Shown: one piece after another, positions 23,695 through 36,267 of the stretch
Layout of the letters: every line of letters starts with the position of its first letter
Numbering within the stretch: position 1 is the first letter of the stretch
Source: Lichtheimia corymbifera B2541
Taxonomy: Eukaryota > Mucoromycota > Mucoromycetes > Mucorales > Lichtheimiaceae
Length of the DNA stretch: 64,000 nt
Direction: 5' to 3'
Assembly (NCBI GenBank): GCA_000697475.1
Contig: JNEU01000871.1
Span: 62,001-126,000 of the forward strand
Notes under the pieces: generated by a model
Seen by the model: the letters and a program-made list of their open reading frames with translations, nothing else
The model's database searches: none
Told to the model about the DNA's origin: nothing
Translations under genes and position numbers: made by a program

Positions 23695-25499
23695 CTAGTA
23701 GCGTGGGATAATTTCGAGATTGAGAGTTTCTGGGCCCAATAAACTGATTCCACCACCACCAGCATTCTTGATTCCATGGATATGCTCACTATCAGCTGCG
23801 AGACGCCATGTATACTTGCGCAACATCATGGCTTGCACCACTCGTTGTTCAGCCATACTAAAATTCATGCCTAGACAAGCACGGGGACCAAAGCCAAATG
23901 GGATCCAGTTGGTGTCAAGTGCACGATCCGGGTTGAACGTTGTTGCATCTGTCCAATATTGCTCCAGTCGATGTGTACAATAAAGTTCCATAGATAAAGG
24001 TGTGCCTTTGGGAATAAAGAACTGACCAATGTATGTATCCTTGGTGCATATACGTGGTAGATTACCGCTTGTGGGTGGATTAATGCGCATGGTTTCTTTA
24101 ATACACTGGTTCAAGTATGGCATGGCTCGTAATTGTTCAAGGGTTGGGTGGACATCCATAGGTGCATCGCCCAATACTGATATCACTTCTGCCCGTGCTT
24201 TTTCTTGGATGTCAGGGTTGACCGCTAGATAATAAAGCATACTGGCTGTTGCACTCGCAGTTGTTTCGTGGCCTAGTATTGACAACATGCATCATCGAGT
24301 CAGCGTCAAATAACAGTGATTTCCACCTTTCTGAATTACCTGCCACAAAAAATACTGAAAGGTTGGCTACCAGCTCGCCATTGGTAAGATAAGGTTGAGC
24401 AGCATCATGACGTTGTTGTTGTGGGAGAGATGCCCTGATCATCATGCTAAGCAAGTCTTCTTGTTCATCCTCTTTGGGACCCTCCCCTTTCAAAATAGCT
24501 TCTCTCCTTTGTTGAGTAATCTCCAAAAGAACACGTCTCAGCTTTTCATTTGCTTTTCGAGCTCGATTACGATAGGGTATGAGCCGTGATGGTATGGCAG
24601 TGTATAAAGGAAATAGATACACAAGCGGATCCCGTACAATACCTACGTTGTGAATGCATTGTTAAAAGCAAGATTGAGGAGTTGAGGGATTTAACTTACT
24701 GAAGGCTTCCTTATACAAAAGGGCATAAACGGATGCAGGATCACTGACAGATTCCATGTCAAAGTTCTATGATTCCATGGTATGTAAGCAAACATGCATG
24801 CATGTGTGTGAATATAATTTTAGGGGTCGGGAAAAGACTTACAAATACGCCAAGGCCGAGACAATCTAAAGCGTATCGTTTCATGTAATCTGCAAAGTCG
24901 ACAGTGGTCTTGCCTTCAAGTGCTGTGAACATGCTGGATACTACCCGGGCAAATTTCTCAACGGGCATGCTTCGATGAAAAGCAGGATTTGTCACACGCC
25001 GTTGTCTCTTCCACTCGACATGATTTGCGTTTCCCACATTAGGTTCATTGTTTGTAAGAATGAGATCCTAGAATAAAGGTACACCATTAAGCAACAACAC
25101 CCAATTAATAAATCCAAAGTTAACAATTACCGGATCCAAAGACACATTCTCTTCTTTTGGAAAAGTGGCTACATCGCGAAGAACAGCTTGCAGTAGTATT
25201 GGATCACCCACAGCTACCGTCCATCGACCCATAGTGTATTTGAGACACAAGCCATGCTCTTGCATTTGTGGCATCAACAAACGATCACATCGAACGTCGG
25301 CACTTTCTCCCTTGAGCACGCTCCAAAACCATCCAATGGTGCTGGCTTTGGGTAAATGTCGCAACTGCCGAGGAACAAGGATCGCATTGAATAAACGATA
25401 GGTGATGGTGCCAGCAACAATCAAGGCGACATATTGCTTGGTATGACGTGAAAGATGTGGTAACAACATAGCCCTCCACATTTCCTTGCTCGTTTCCAT
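23695..25499 (-). CDS. Cytochrome P450 monooxygenase
   Basis: Read from 25499 on the minus strand. Residues 1-45 contain one hydrophobic anchor (YVALIVAGTITYRLF), then a Pro/basic stretch ahead of the catalytic domain. Helix C shows WKRQRRVTNPAFH; helix I AGHETTASATASML spans an intron; the K helix is KETMRINP (ExxR); the heme loop is FGFGPRACLGMNF with the thiolate Cys; a PERF-like NPDRAL precedes it. All signature elements are intact, so the enzyme should bind heme and sit in the ER membrane. Several short introns interrupt it. I cannot assign a CYP family or substrate; the AGHETT and KETMR patterns are generic, though the spacing resembles the CYP4/CYP52/CYP3 clan side. No neighbouring genes suggest a biosynthetic cluster. 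Confidence 0.92.
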
Positions 25500-25864
25500 G
25501 GTGACGTTGAATGAAAATGCCTTGTGTATATCATAGAATGGATGAACGTTTTATACTCAAGCAAGAGCAATGTGTAGGTGTTGAGTAACCGGATCAAAAG
25601 TCCAAATATGGGTAAAAGCCGTGCCTGTGCAAATACAAAAGTACTTTGTTTGTCTTTTAGGATTAAAGCGTAGAGATTGTGTAACATACAAGAAGAATAC
25701 ATGGGGGTTTAGAATATGCAGGAGCTGACGGGGAAAGAAAAGGAGGCGGGTAAAAGCGTGAATATATGTGGCATGTTGTGTCAGAGAGAGAGAAAAAGAG
25801 ATGAACACCATTCAAATAATAGGATGATGGGTAAAAAAAGAAAAAGGGGGAACAATGAAAAAGA
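25500..25864. other. Intergenic between P450 and RasGEF
   Basis: About 365 bp with AT-rich and purine-rich simple sequence (GAGAGAGAAAAAG). It should contain the P450 promoter and the RasGEF 3' end. No further gene is supported. Confidence 0.4.
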
Positions 25865-28800
25865 TTATGCTACTGGTGTGCTGGTGGCTGTCTCACGAGG
25901 CTCAAGTTGAATACTACGCTCGTATAAAGTATCGACGTCTCGACTGCTTTCTAAACTATTCTTGATGAAGGCTCGGAGCTCAGGGATCTCTTGAAAGATG
26001 TACGGCAGTGATTGAAATTGGTTAATCTCTCGGATGACTTCGGCAGTCTTTTGTCGCTTGGCAAAATTGATCAGCCGTGTTGATTTCTGGATATAGTCAG
26101 CATTGCCATCTTCAATGAAAGTGAGATCCTGCAGGTATATTCCAAGAAAGGGAATGCATGGTGGATTGACGGAATGAATCATCTCACGGTATTCTTGAAA
26201 ATTGCGATTGGCTCCCATAAGCTTCCGAATGTTGCCCAATGCTTGATTTGTACGATTGCCCACCAACTATAAATAATCATGTGAGTTTTACACTCGTTAC
26301 GCTCTACTGCATCATTTTGATCTTACCTCCCATGTCTTTTTTAACCGACCAATAGCACTATTGTCGAATGCAGAGATGATAGCCATACATGTATTGTAAT
26401 TGTTGAATGATCGGCATTTCTATAAAGGAAAAAGTAATGAGCATATGATAAATGATCCATACACGCACACACTTACCGTTGCCACTTGTGCCCAGTACTT
26501 GATGTATACAACTCGCTTTTTAGCTTCTTCATTTGCAAGGATACTATCGGTGACCCAGCAAGTCAATCGATTGCAGTAATCAATGGACTTTTTGACGTTA
26601 AAGGCGAGATTGTTGTCAACATCTTCTTGCGACCAAGCCTTGTTGAGGCATTCAATAGGTCGAATGCTGCTGTACAGCTTGTAATCCATAGTTGTCAGCT
26701 GTCGAGAAAGCTCCGTGGGATCAATATCCAATAGCGTGAGGCGCGTAATGTCTTTGGGTAAAATTGGCAATGGACCCATCCAGTTGTTGGGAACCAGCTT
26801 TTTCAATCCACCACTTTGATCGGCTTCTTTGCGCATTCGAATGAATCGATTGAGTTGGTCAGCTGAGAAAGGCGATGCATCACGAATAACTGTGTTTGTA
26901 AAGAACTCGAGTCTGCCGAGGATAAACTCATCTTCATCGATATAATAATTCTCCAGCCATGTCTTCATAACATTGAATACGCTATAATATAATGATGAGC
27001 GATAAATCTTCCAAGAATCCACATCATTGATACTTACCGCAAGCGTACCAACTTTTGCTTACGCTCAGTCCACTCTTCCAGCTCCCAAGGGGTCAAATCC
27101 TCAGTTGGGCGTAAATTGTAGCGCTCTTCAAGCAAGGTCATAAGTTCTTCAGTAGTACAAAATGACCGATATGTCAATAAGAAGGTTGCAATGAAGCTGG
27201 TATCTAAAAGAGGGATAGCGTTTAATATGCATCGAACGTTACACCGCACTAAAGCTTAAATCATCATACATACCAAAAGTGTCGTGTAGCGTCAATCTCT
27301 CCACAAGTGCGCGCAACGTACCACCTTTGACATTGCCATCCGATCCAAACACGATCTCATCTGAGGAATAATCATAACCCAAATAGGATCCACCTGAACG
27401 GTCTTCAGGTACACGTGCTTGCTGTTGTTGCTGTTGCTGCAACATGAGTTTACGTGCTGCATCACTTGGTGCTTTGCCAATTTCCTCCTCATCGTCTGAT
27501 TCATCCACAACAGGCACTGATACTGGGGATAACATGGAATCACGAGCACCTTGTTTACGATACCATTGCCGACGTTGTTCCACCATCGCTTGCACATTTA
27601 GGTAAATGTCCGCCAATGTGACCTCCACGAATTGTAATGCGCTTTCCAAGGCTGATGTACATTTGGTGATATCCACACCATCACCACTGACGCTTTGTAC
27701 AGCAGAAAATAGCGTACCCACGGCATTATAGAGATGCTGCTTGTTGCTTCGGTATCCTGCCAAGGATGGGATCATGCTGGTATCCATGTTGAACAAATCA
27801 ATGTCTTCCAAGATACTGAGATATTGGCCAATTTGAATCGATAAACCTCGAAACAGAGCAACGATATTGGAACGTGGTTTGCATTCATCGGCTGCACCGA
27901 CACCGTTTTCAAGAATGAAATCATTTGTCTTGCGCAAAGCATCCGTGGAGCCATAGATCTGGTTAGCGTGTGTTTGTAAACTGACAAGCAAATCCTGGTT
28001 GAGTGGGTATTTCGCCTTTTGCGTAAAGGTTTGTCCATTCATGCTAATGCGACGACTTGCTCGTTTTTCTGCATCCGATAGCTCTGTGTCGCTTTGCGGT
28101 GGCTGTTGTGATTGTTGTTGTTGTTGTTGTTGTTGTAATGGTTCAATCGAATCGAATAAAAGCTGTGGTTTCACTTGTTCCACTTGAATATGCTTTTCTT
28201 GGCAAACGGTAACAAAACCTCGTACAGCTGCTAGTACATCGCCCGCATCTCGTTGTACTCGATATAACACTTCTGAATGCACGCCATGACCACCTTCAGA
28301 GGCCGTCTTTACAGAAAGCACCAATTTTGAAAGGGAGGCCATGACAGCGCGATGTGGATCACGTAACACCCGATCTTGCATATGAATCGATTCCTTATCA
28401 AGGGTTCCAGAAGCATAAAGCATCATACGAATGGAAATAACAATAGCTGATGCTTCATCCACAAGTACATCACGATCCCCACGCTGTGCTGCAGTATTCA
28501 GGTGATGAATGGCCATTGCAATCGTTGTGGAGATACCTTGCCAAGTCAATGGTTCTTCACTTTCTCTATCAGATTCCTCGTCACCACTAGCTGCATCTGC
28601 CGGTTCTCGTAATAATGACGCTCTACGTGCTGATTGTCCCATTGCTTCCTCCACTTCAGAATCAGAATCAGGCGCATTTCGCTATATATACACAAAGATC
28701 TATAAGTCATATTATATAACGAGAAGAGAGAGATAAATGACACTCACCAATCGACCCGTTGTTTTGTCGATATCATCAAAATCCCACGTAGTTTCTTGAG

Positions 28801-29783
28801 TGATGAGATTGCAATAATAAGGACGTCCTTGAGGTGTAAGACGCTGGACCCATTGTGACATGACATTATCAGGATCAGAATGTGTCGTTGTAGGTGTATC
28901 AACAGCAGCTGGTAAAGAATCAAGGCTGAGACGGTTCATAAGACGACTGGATAATCTGCTCGTGGTGCTATGGAATTGGTCGTCATCATCGTCGTCTTCA
29001 TCGTCGCCATCAGAATAGCTGTCAACGGATCCATTGGTACTCTCATAATCGTCGTCGTCATCAGATAATGGCTGTCCTGGATGATCATATTGCATTTTGC
29101 CGGTACGATGATTGTAATAATATCGAGTTGTGCCATCCTCTGCAAGTTGCACCGACCACCCTTCAGGTAACTTATATTCAGAATACATGCTACTATTGCG
29201 TGTGCTTGCAGTCCATCCAAGGCTGGAAGATGTTGTTGAATGTGATAATGAATAAGGTCGATGTTTATGAAGAGGTGAGGTGGGTGATCGTATACTGGTA
29301 CTACGTCGTTTGGTTTCTCGTGAAAGTCTATTGCTGTTGTTGTTGGTTGTGTTGCTATTGCTACTCTCACGTCTTGCCGTTGATATGCGAGGAGAAGATG
29401 GAGTATTTCCATTTTTAACATTGGTTGCTGCAGATGAAGCTCGTGATACACGACGATTGTTCAACACCACTTTGCTATGTGCTCGCTCAATAGCAGCTGC
29501 TGCTAGTTCTTCATCGACCTCCTCGTCATTGACAATTTCAACATAGTTGCTTGGAAACCACCCTCGTGCACCTCCACACCTGCCATAGATAAAGTTAGAC
29601 TTGACACTTAATAAAATGCATTCCATTGCTATGCTTCATTTACCAGCCGTCCCACCAACCGGAATCGAGTTGCGCAAGGACATCGATATAGTCGCCCTTG
29701 TTGAAATTAAGAGAGGCAGGATCCTCAGAATGGAAGGGGTAGATCGCTCGGACTCGGCAAATTATTCTAGGCAACATGGACAT
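25865..29783 (-). CDS. Ras guanine-nucleotide exchange factor, SH3-WW-WW-CDC25
   Basis: The gene begins MSMLPRIICRVRAIYPF and opens with an SH3 domain (ALDY-like RAIYPFHSEDPASLNF, then DSGWWDGW and RGWFPSNYVE). A Ser/Arg-rich linker leads to a first WW domain (LPEGWSVQL ... YYYNHRTGKMQYDHP, with Tyr in place of the second Trp). An acidic run follows, then a second WW-like domain (SQWVQRL ... PYYCNLITQETTWDF). A helical middle region of about 400 residues carries a polyglutamine tract. The RasGEF_N module (GGTLRALVERLTLHDTF ... FLLTYRSFCTTEEL) precedes the catalytic CDC25 domain (TRLTLLDIDPTELSRQL, NRLTCWVTDSIL, CIPFLGIYLQDLTFIEDGN). It should load GTP onto Ras at the plasma membrane, upstream of cAMP/PKA or MAPK signalling. 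Several introns split the gene; all inspected joins hold frame. Confidence 0.93.
28114..28140. repeat. Polyglutamine-coding repeat in RasGEF
   Basis: A run of TTG/TTGTTG triplets on the plus strand encodes eight Gln in a row on the minus strand within a longer Gln/Ser stretch, between the WW domains and the catalytic region. Likely length-variable. Confidence 0.8.
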
Positions 29784-30409
29784 GAGGAGATAGCATAAGC
29801 GATAAGCAGGGAGTCGAATGAGACGATAGAGAGAGAGAGAGAGAGAGGGTGAGAGAAAGAAAAATGAAAGAGAACGACCAAAGGTGTTAAGCGACACCGA
29901 GGAACAGCACAGAAAAAAGAGAGACAGATTGTGCGTGAACAATGAGGTCACTTGGTCTCAGGTTAGTAAAGATATGGATGTTAATCTCATATTTCCGCTT
30001 GCACGGCATCACAAAGCCAAACCTTAACATCTCTTCTGCATGCATTTGGCTCTCTTTCTCGCTCGCTCGTTCTCTCGCTTTGTTCACCCACTTCTTTGAT
30101 GATCGTCCTTTTTTTTATTCCCACTGTTTCTCAACCCCTGAGAGAAAAACAACACTTTGTATCCCTTTGTGCCACGTGCGCTAGTCTACTTTGTTTCTTA
30201 CCGCATAGCTTCACTCTCATAGTATACCACATATTACCCATGCACACGTTTTCTTGTTCATTATCTCTCACAAGTTACTTTATTCTTACAAGGATATTAT
30301 CATAGAGGGGTATGCTCATATTTATAACTGTAGGTCTTCTTCAGTGAGAGAGAGCGCCATATAAAACGGGGCGATCTTATAGTATACTTTTTGGGAAAAA
30401 CCTTTCCTA
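29784..30409. other. Intergenic, RasGEF promoter side
   Basis: This 626-bp stretch holds a GA dinucleotide repeat at 29828-29848 and C/T-rich sequence beyond it. It separates the RasGEF start from the stop of the lipid kinase gene. No gene seen. Confidence 0.45.
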
Positions 30410-33400
30410 TCAAATCCATGCAGCCAAGAACATTTGGTTTGGCTGAATCAAATCGAACTTGCCTATTCAACCAATCAGCCGTCATATCAACTTGATCATT
30501 CACACACACAACCACACCCCTGTCGCCGATAATGTAAAACTGATATTTACCAGGAACAGTAACAAAGTAATCGTCGACGATACGACAGAATCTCCATCGA
30601 TATTGCTCAGGTGGAACGACCGTTACTTCCTTGTACGGATGCAATGTTGATTTGCTCTTGTTCTCCATTTTCTTATACCAGGTGTAAGCACCAATAAAGT
30701 CTAAAAGATTTGTAAGCAATGACTAGAGATGACGTTATCAAGTGATTGACTTGCCTACAATGCCCACGGTCAATTCCTTTTTCGTTTCATCTATCCCAAG
30801 AAGTAAAGAGTAGTCCATAATGTTTCTGCTAGCCAAGAACTCGGTATCATTTATAATAGCCTTCTTGAGTAATTGTTTGGAATGCTCATGCACAGGCATC
30901 GTGAGACGAAAACCTACGTTCGCTTTTAGCGTGAATGAGGACACGATGCAGTGATACATTTACCTTCTATCCAATCACCGTCCCACAAGGTCGTATCACT
31001 CTTTTGTTGGTGTGGCTGCTTGAGGCACTCTTCCACATGGCGATCGCGTAATCCTTTGAAATCGAAGCGCTTTGTCCCACCATTGCACCAAAAAGCATAA
31101 AGTTATCTCAGAAGAGAACCCCGATGGCAACACAAATAAAATCCCACCTACCTGTGTTATCTGTGGCGTTGCTCCATAAAAGAGATGCTCCATGACCAAC
31201 ACGTCCAGATTAAGCAATACACGTTTATCCTCAAGGCTTCGTATGCGAATCGTGTAAAACCCAAATATCTTGGCAAGCATGCTTGGCGTCTATATCGTCG
31301 TGGGGTTGTTAGTAGGTGTATATGTGTGGTGAAGCATAATACATACATCCTCTGAGCGCTGCATATGCTCAAAATACTTTGGTGCAAACTTGAGAATCGA
31401 TTCCTTTTCAATGTTGTTCCAAGCGTTCACCATTTCCTTGATAACAAATCGGTCATCTGCAATAACATGGATGAATATTGGTCGATATACAATATATGAA
31501 AACGCTTTACCTTGCGTCTTGTAAAAATGACTCTTGCTCTTTCCACCGGATGCTTTCCAAGCTGTGCAACGTGTCAATGATTGAACCAGCAATTGGTCGA
31601 TGCCGCTCTGTCGACGTAGATTTTCAAATTCTTGAGCATAATAGGTGGTACAAGTGAACTCCACGTCGTTGTGGGTAAACTCTACATGTACATAATAAGC
31701 TTAAATCATCCGATATAAGAGTCAAATTCAACATACTATGCTTGATATGAGGGCTGATCTTTCGGGTACTTTCAGGTTCATCAGGTTCCTTTGGTAAAGG
31801 CTTGGTTTCATGGTTGGATATAGTCTTTTTTATCTCTTCCATCGTGATCTTGCCATTGTCACCGCCAGCAGTGGTTGGATGATGATGATGATGATGATGC
31901 GTGGAGGATGGATCACCAAGGATAATGCGTTGCTGTACATCTTCACCATTGTTCTCCTCTTTTCTTTTGTTGGCGCTGGAAATCACATGAGATAGCTTGT
32001 GCTTGATGCCCTGCATTTTCCTGGATTGCTGATAATGTAACTCTTCCGCATTCGCTTTGACAGTCTCGATCACCATTGAACGAAAAGAAGCTGTCTCACT
32101 TGAAGCTCCTGTGGTAGGAGCAACGTATTTTCTGGTAATGATGGAATGGTATCGATCCACAACATTCGGGTCTTTGGAGGGCTTTGGTATATGCGCCGAT
32201 GCATCAGATGGCTCAGAGGGTGCATTTTCTGCCACTACGGTAGATCCACGATTGTCGTCAACGCTCCTTTGATGTTGAAGCTCATCCAAATACTCGTTTG
32301 AACTAGCATTGTAATAATCATGATCAGCTGCCCTGCATACAATGGACGATGACATATGATAATAACCTTAAGGTATACGCAATAAGCGACGACGGTTCAT
32401 CTTCACGTACAACAACACTTGATCCAGGGAATGAATGTACTCGATCGGACCTACACGAATTATGAGGAAGAAGACCCAATATATGTACGTTGCTTATACG
32501 TACTCGATATAATCTGGTGGATTCCATGCACAACCATCCATCAGGTCTAAGTACCCCAAAGGTGGCGATTAGTAAATGGCTCTCAAGGAAGAAGAGGAGG
32601 ATATTTACATACCATGACACCATTTCTCTTGCCATTGTGATAATTGTGATAGCACAGACGAACTTCGTACAGCAAAAAAGCGTCTGAAATCATTGAGCTG
32701 ATCCATTGGTGTATCGTTCAATTCGTGAACCAAGGCATTGCGTTGAACATCAAGAAACAAACGGCGCATTTGACTTAATTCAGTCTCCCTTGCACGTAAC
32801 TGTTGCTGTATCTCGCCCAATGGACGTCCAGAATTGCGAGCATCACGTTGTTCACGCTTGGATTCGGCTTGGATATATCGTTCCATCACTTCGATATGAG
32901 CAGCGACAGCATCAAAGAATTCATCCACCTCTGTGGCAATCATGGTCTTCCATTTGTCAAGTGTGCGCTGAGAAAGAGCCAATCGTCGTCTTATTGCGGT
33001 ATTATCATCTTTACTTCCAGAACCTCTACGCCAAGGTGTAGTTGTATCGGGCATGACTTGTAATCGAGGTGGTCGCAGCTCATATAATGTAATTGGCTCA
33101 TATGTCATTCTTACAGAAATGGTGCTTCCATGCGGTTTGAAACATCGAATGAGTGCCGTTTTGCTCTGCTGTGCATGGACACACAATGCATTGGTAACAC
33201 CGGCAACATTGAGTGTGAAATGTCTGTCGTAAAGAAGTAATTCCATGAACTTGGCCAATGAATAATGATAGGTTGCAATCGATATCGGTAGGCGCTTTGT
33301 TGTTGCATTGCATTCAGAGCATACTGTCCACATGTCGATACCTCGATAGGGTGCTAGTGTTTTGCTACTATCACTGCTCAAGGCTGCTGTGGTATCATCA

Positions 33401-35094
33401 TCTTCGTCCGATAAATATACTTGCACCTTGCCAGGTCCATGCATAAAACTCATCACATGATCCTTAAACGCCTTGTCACATCCATGAAATGAAAGATTGG
33501 GAGTAGTAGAAGGGGGAGAATGAGTGGCTGCTGATGACGATGATGACTCGGTACTATCAGAAGTATCTGTAGGGGGTGGTGATTGCTGTTGGTTGTTGGA
33601 TGGACGCTGCAACACGTGCTCCAGTTGCTGCTGTTGTAAACTCTTGCATGATTTGTGAGCGTGTTCGCACCAGCGTTGGATAGCCTGACCAAGGGGCATA
33701 TCTCCAAAATTGGAACTCTTTTGCCCAAAAGAAAAAAAGTCAACGGTGATCAAAAGCGGCCCTGCGCACGGATGCTGTGGACAACCAATCGGATAGCATG
33801 TATAGTTTAACGCGCCGTGTTGATGCTTCATATAAACATCCACTGATTGTGTATCCAAATAAAGCGAATCCAATCCCAACTTCTTATCACATATCCTTCC
33901 CGGTACACGTAAAGGTGAATAAGCTGCAATGGATTGAGGAAGACGTAAAGAGGGCTGTTGTTGCTGCTGTTGTGAATGATGGTCATGATGATAATGGCTG
34001 ATGATTGATAACAAAGATGATCGTCGTTGTATTGGTCCTCCTCCTGCTCCAATGGATTTGGATTTGTTGTTATTATTGATAGATTCACGCATAACCGAAC
34101 GTATAGTTGCAAGGCCGTCTTCTTCGTCCTGTAATCTTGAAATAAGCTGAGGAATGGCATATTGGCAATAAGGCGAAGATGAAATCCGTGCTGTCTCAAG
34201 CTGTCTACGTAGTTTGGCAAAACGATGCTGGTCATTGTCCAAAGGTATCCCAGTAGGGGTCGAATTGATATCCTTTTTCATCAAAGACGCCGATCGGCGA
34301 ATGGCCTTTTTGGAAATCTGCACGACCGGTGATGTCGTTTCCTTGGAAGAACCTAGCAACCACCACAATACACCCTTTCTTGCTGTTGCTGTTGCTGCTG
34401 CCGGAGTATCATTAAGTGGTGATGTCGGTGTTGTTGGTGATGATGCTTTGCTGATACGGATTTGTGAATCATGCAAGACATGTGCCTCCAACCATAGACT
34501 CCATAACGTGTAAACCGATGCAATGACAATCTTGATCAAGGCGTCTTTTGATGGACCATTAGGTGCTCCATATATCCGGATTGTTCCCCCCACAGCATGA
34601 TGTAGCCATTCGCATTGTGATCCTCCTAATCCATCTTTTTATTCACTAATATCAGCATCGATGATCCATCTACGAACACACTACTATCTAGACTTACCTG
34701 ATATCGCCGACAATGGGTCGCCATGATATACAGCAGGCAAAAAGCGTGAATCACTCATGGATTTTATGTTGAGTACTTGGATGAAGATCGAGTCAAATAT
34801 CGATGAGCAGGATGCAGTATCGACAACAGTAATATCTTGTTCACCATCAATCCAGGAACGAACAAGTGGCAATAGCGTGGATATCAATGAGTCGCTAAGA
34901 GATGACGGTAGGTTGGCATTGACGAGCCACATTTGCACCAGGGCCGTAAGATGGTCGCGTAAAGGACGGTCAATGGAAGACATGAGGTGTTCACCATGGC
35001 TCAATGCATGTGCCGACTGCCGTTTGGTGACAATGGGAGGAAGCGGCTTAAATGGGCGAGCGACTGCTTCCTTGACGCCGTTACTTTGAAACAT
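30410..35094 (-). CDS. Fab1/PIKfyve-like phosphoinositide kinase, reduced form
   Basis: Read from [11 protein letters not shown] at 35094. No FYVE finger is present. A short N-terminal part ([29 protein letters not shown]) resembles the start of the Fab1 chaperonin-like domain, and [19 protein letters not shown] its end; the middle of that domain is missing. The cysteine-rich CCR region follows ([53 protein letters not shown]). A long linker with an eight-His run (31879-31902) precedes the C-terminal kinase domain: [86 protein letters not shown]. The Lys of VIKEM and the Asp residues of MDYSLL and IVD are kept. Fab1 enzymes convert PI3P to PI(3,5)P2 on endosomes or vacuoles; the missing FYVE finger suggests different targeting or a paralog. 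Confidence 0.82.
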
Positions 35095-36267
35095 GGCGAG
35101 AAAGGGGGAAATGAAAGAAGTGCTGCTCCTTCTGTTGTAGCACATATTCCGCATGATACTACACTACACAACAACCGAGCCCCATCCCCACCCACTACAT
35201 AGTCATTTGTAACAGGGTATATATAGTTATTAAATCATATCGTTTATAATTGGCCTTGTAAATGAAGCTGTCTTTATGTACATATTACTTTGACATCTCC
35301 TCGTCGGGATCATGCTTGATATTGGGTGCATAAACGTTGTCGCACTACTGAGTTCTTATAGCAACAATAACAAATACAAATGCATCTTGTGGATGTGCAT
35401 ATGTCCACCAGAACATACCACATCTCATTACTATTCCCTGTTTGGGAGCGTCATTTGCGTTTTGATCCGCACCTCTCTAGCCACACTCACCATCTGATCT
35501 TACTACTGACGAGATCACACTTTGGAGATCCTTTCCAGGTTAGGCAAAATTCCCGAGTAATATATAATGCTGTGCCTTACATCTTGCTATTGCATTCACA
35601 ACCAAAGCTTGTTCGAGAACTAAAAAAGCTTTTTCTTTATCCTGCACTTTGAGAATATGACATAGTTCACTAAAGATGATCATTTGCTACGAAGATACAA
35701 CAACAACCACCATAGCCCCATCATTGTATTGAAATTCATGACCATTTGTACAGGCTACAATCGGTGAATTTTCCTTGGTGAATCGTGAAGCTCTGTACCA
35801 TAAATGGCGGTACCAGCATGAATCCCATGATACAGAACTTATAAACCTTATATGGCTTAAAGCACACCGATCATGCAAGATAATAGTACATCAGCATTCA
35901 GTCGCAATAATAAGCAAGCCCGTCTTGCCCAATTTATTTATGCGCTCACTCCACCAACAATGAAGACTGCTCATATCTTTATTAACAAGCCAACGTGCTG
36001 ATATCAATAATCATGTTTGAGTTTGTGCTCATTTGCATGATAGTAATGATCAGCCCTATTAATCCCATGTTATGGCACATGGCAACGTATCTTTATTGTG
36101 CGTTGAAAGAGTTGACAGTAAAGCGAAAGCAGCTTTCGTGTTGGTGATAGTTGGCTAATAAAGCTCCGGATCAAACAAAACAAAAAGAATGAGACGCGGA
36201 GGTATTATAAAGTAATAATAACCGAGTCTGTAAGGTTTACACGTTAATCTTTCTTTCGATTGTCAAC
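35095..36267. other. Intergenic between divergent genes
   Basis: About 1.17 kb between the lipid kinase (minus) and the flavodoxin-like gene (plus). Several overlapping short frames exist on both strands, none with a recognisable product or supported splice chain. Both promoters must be here. Confidence 0.45.
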
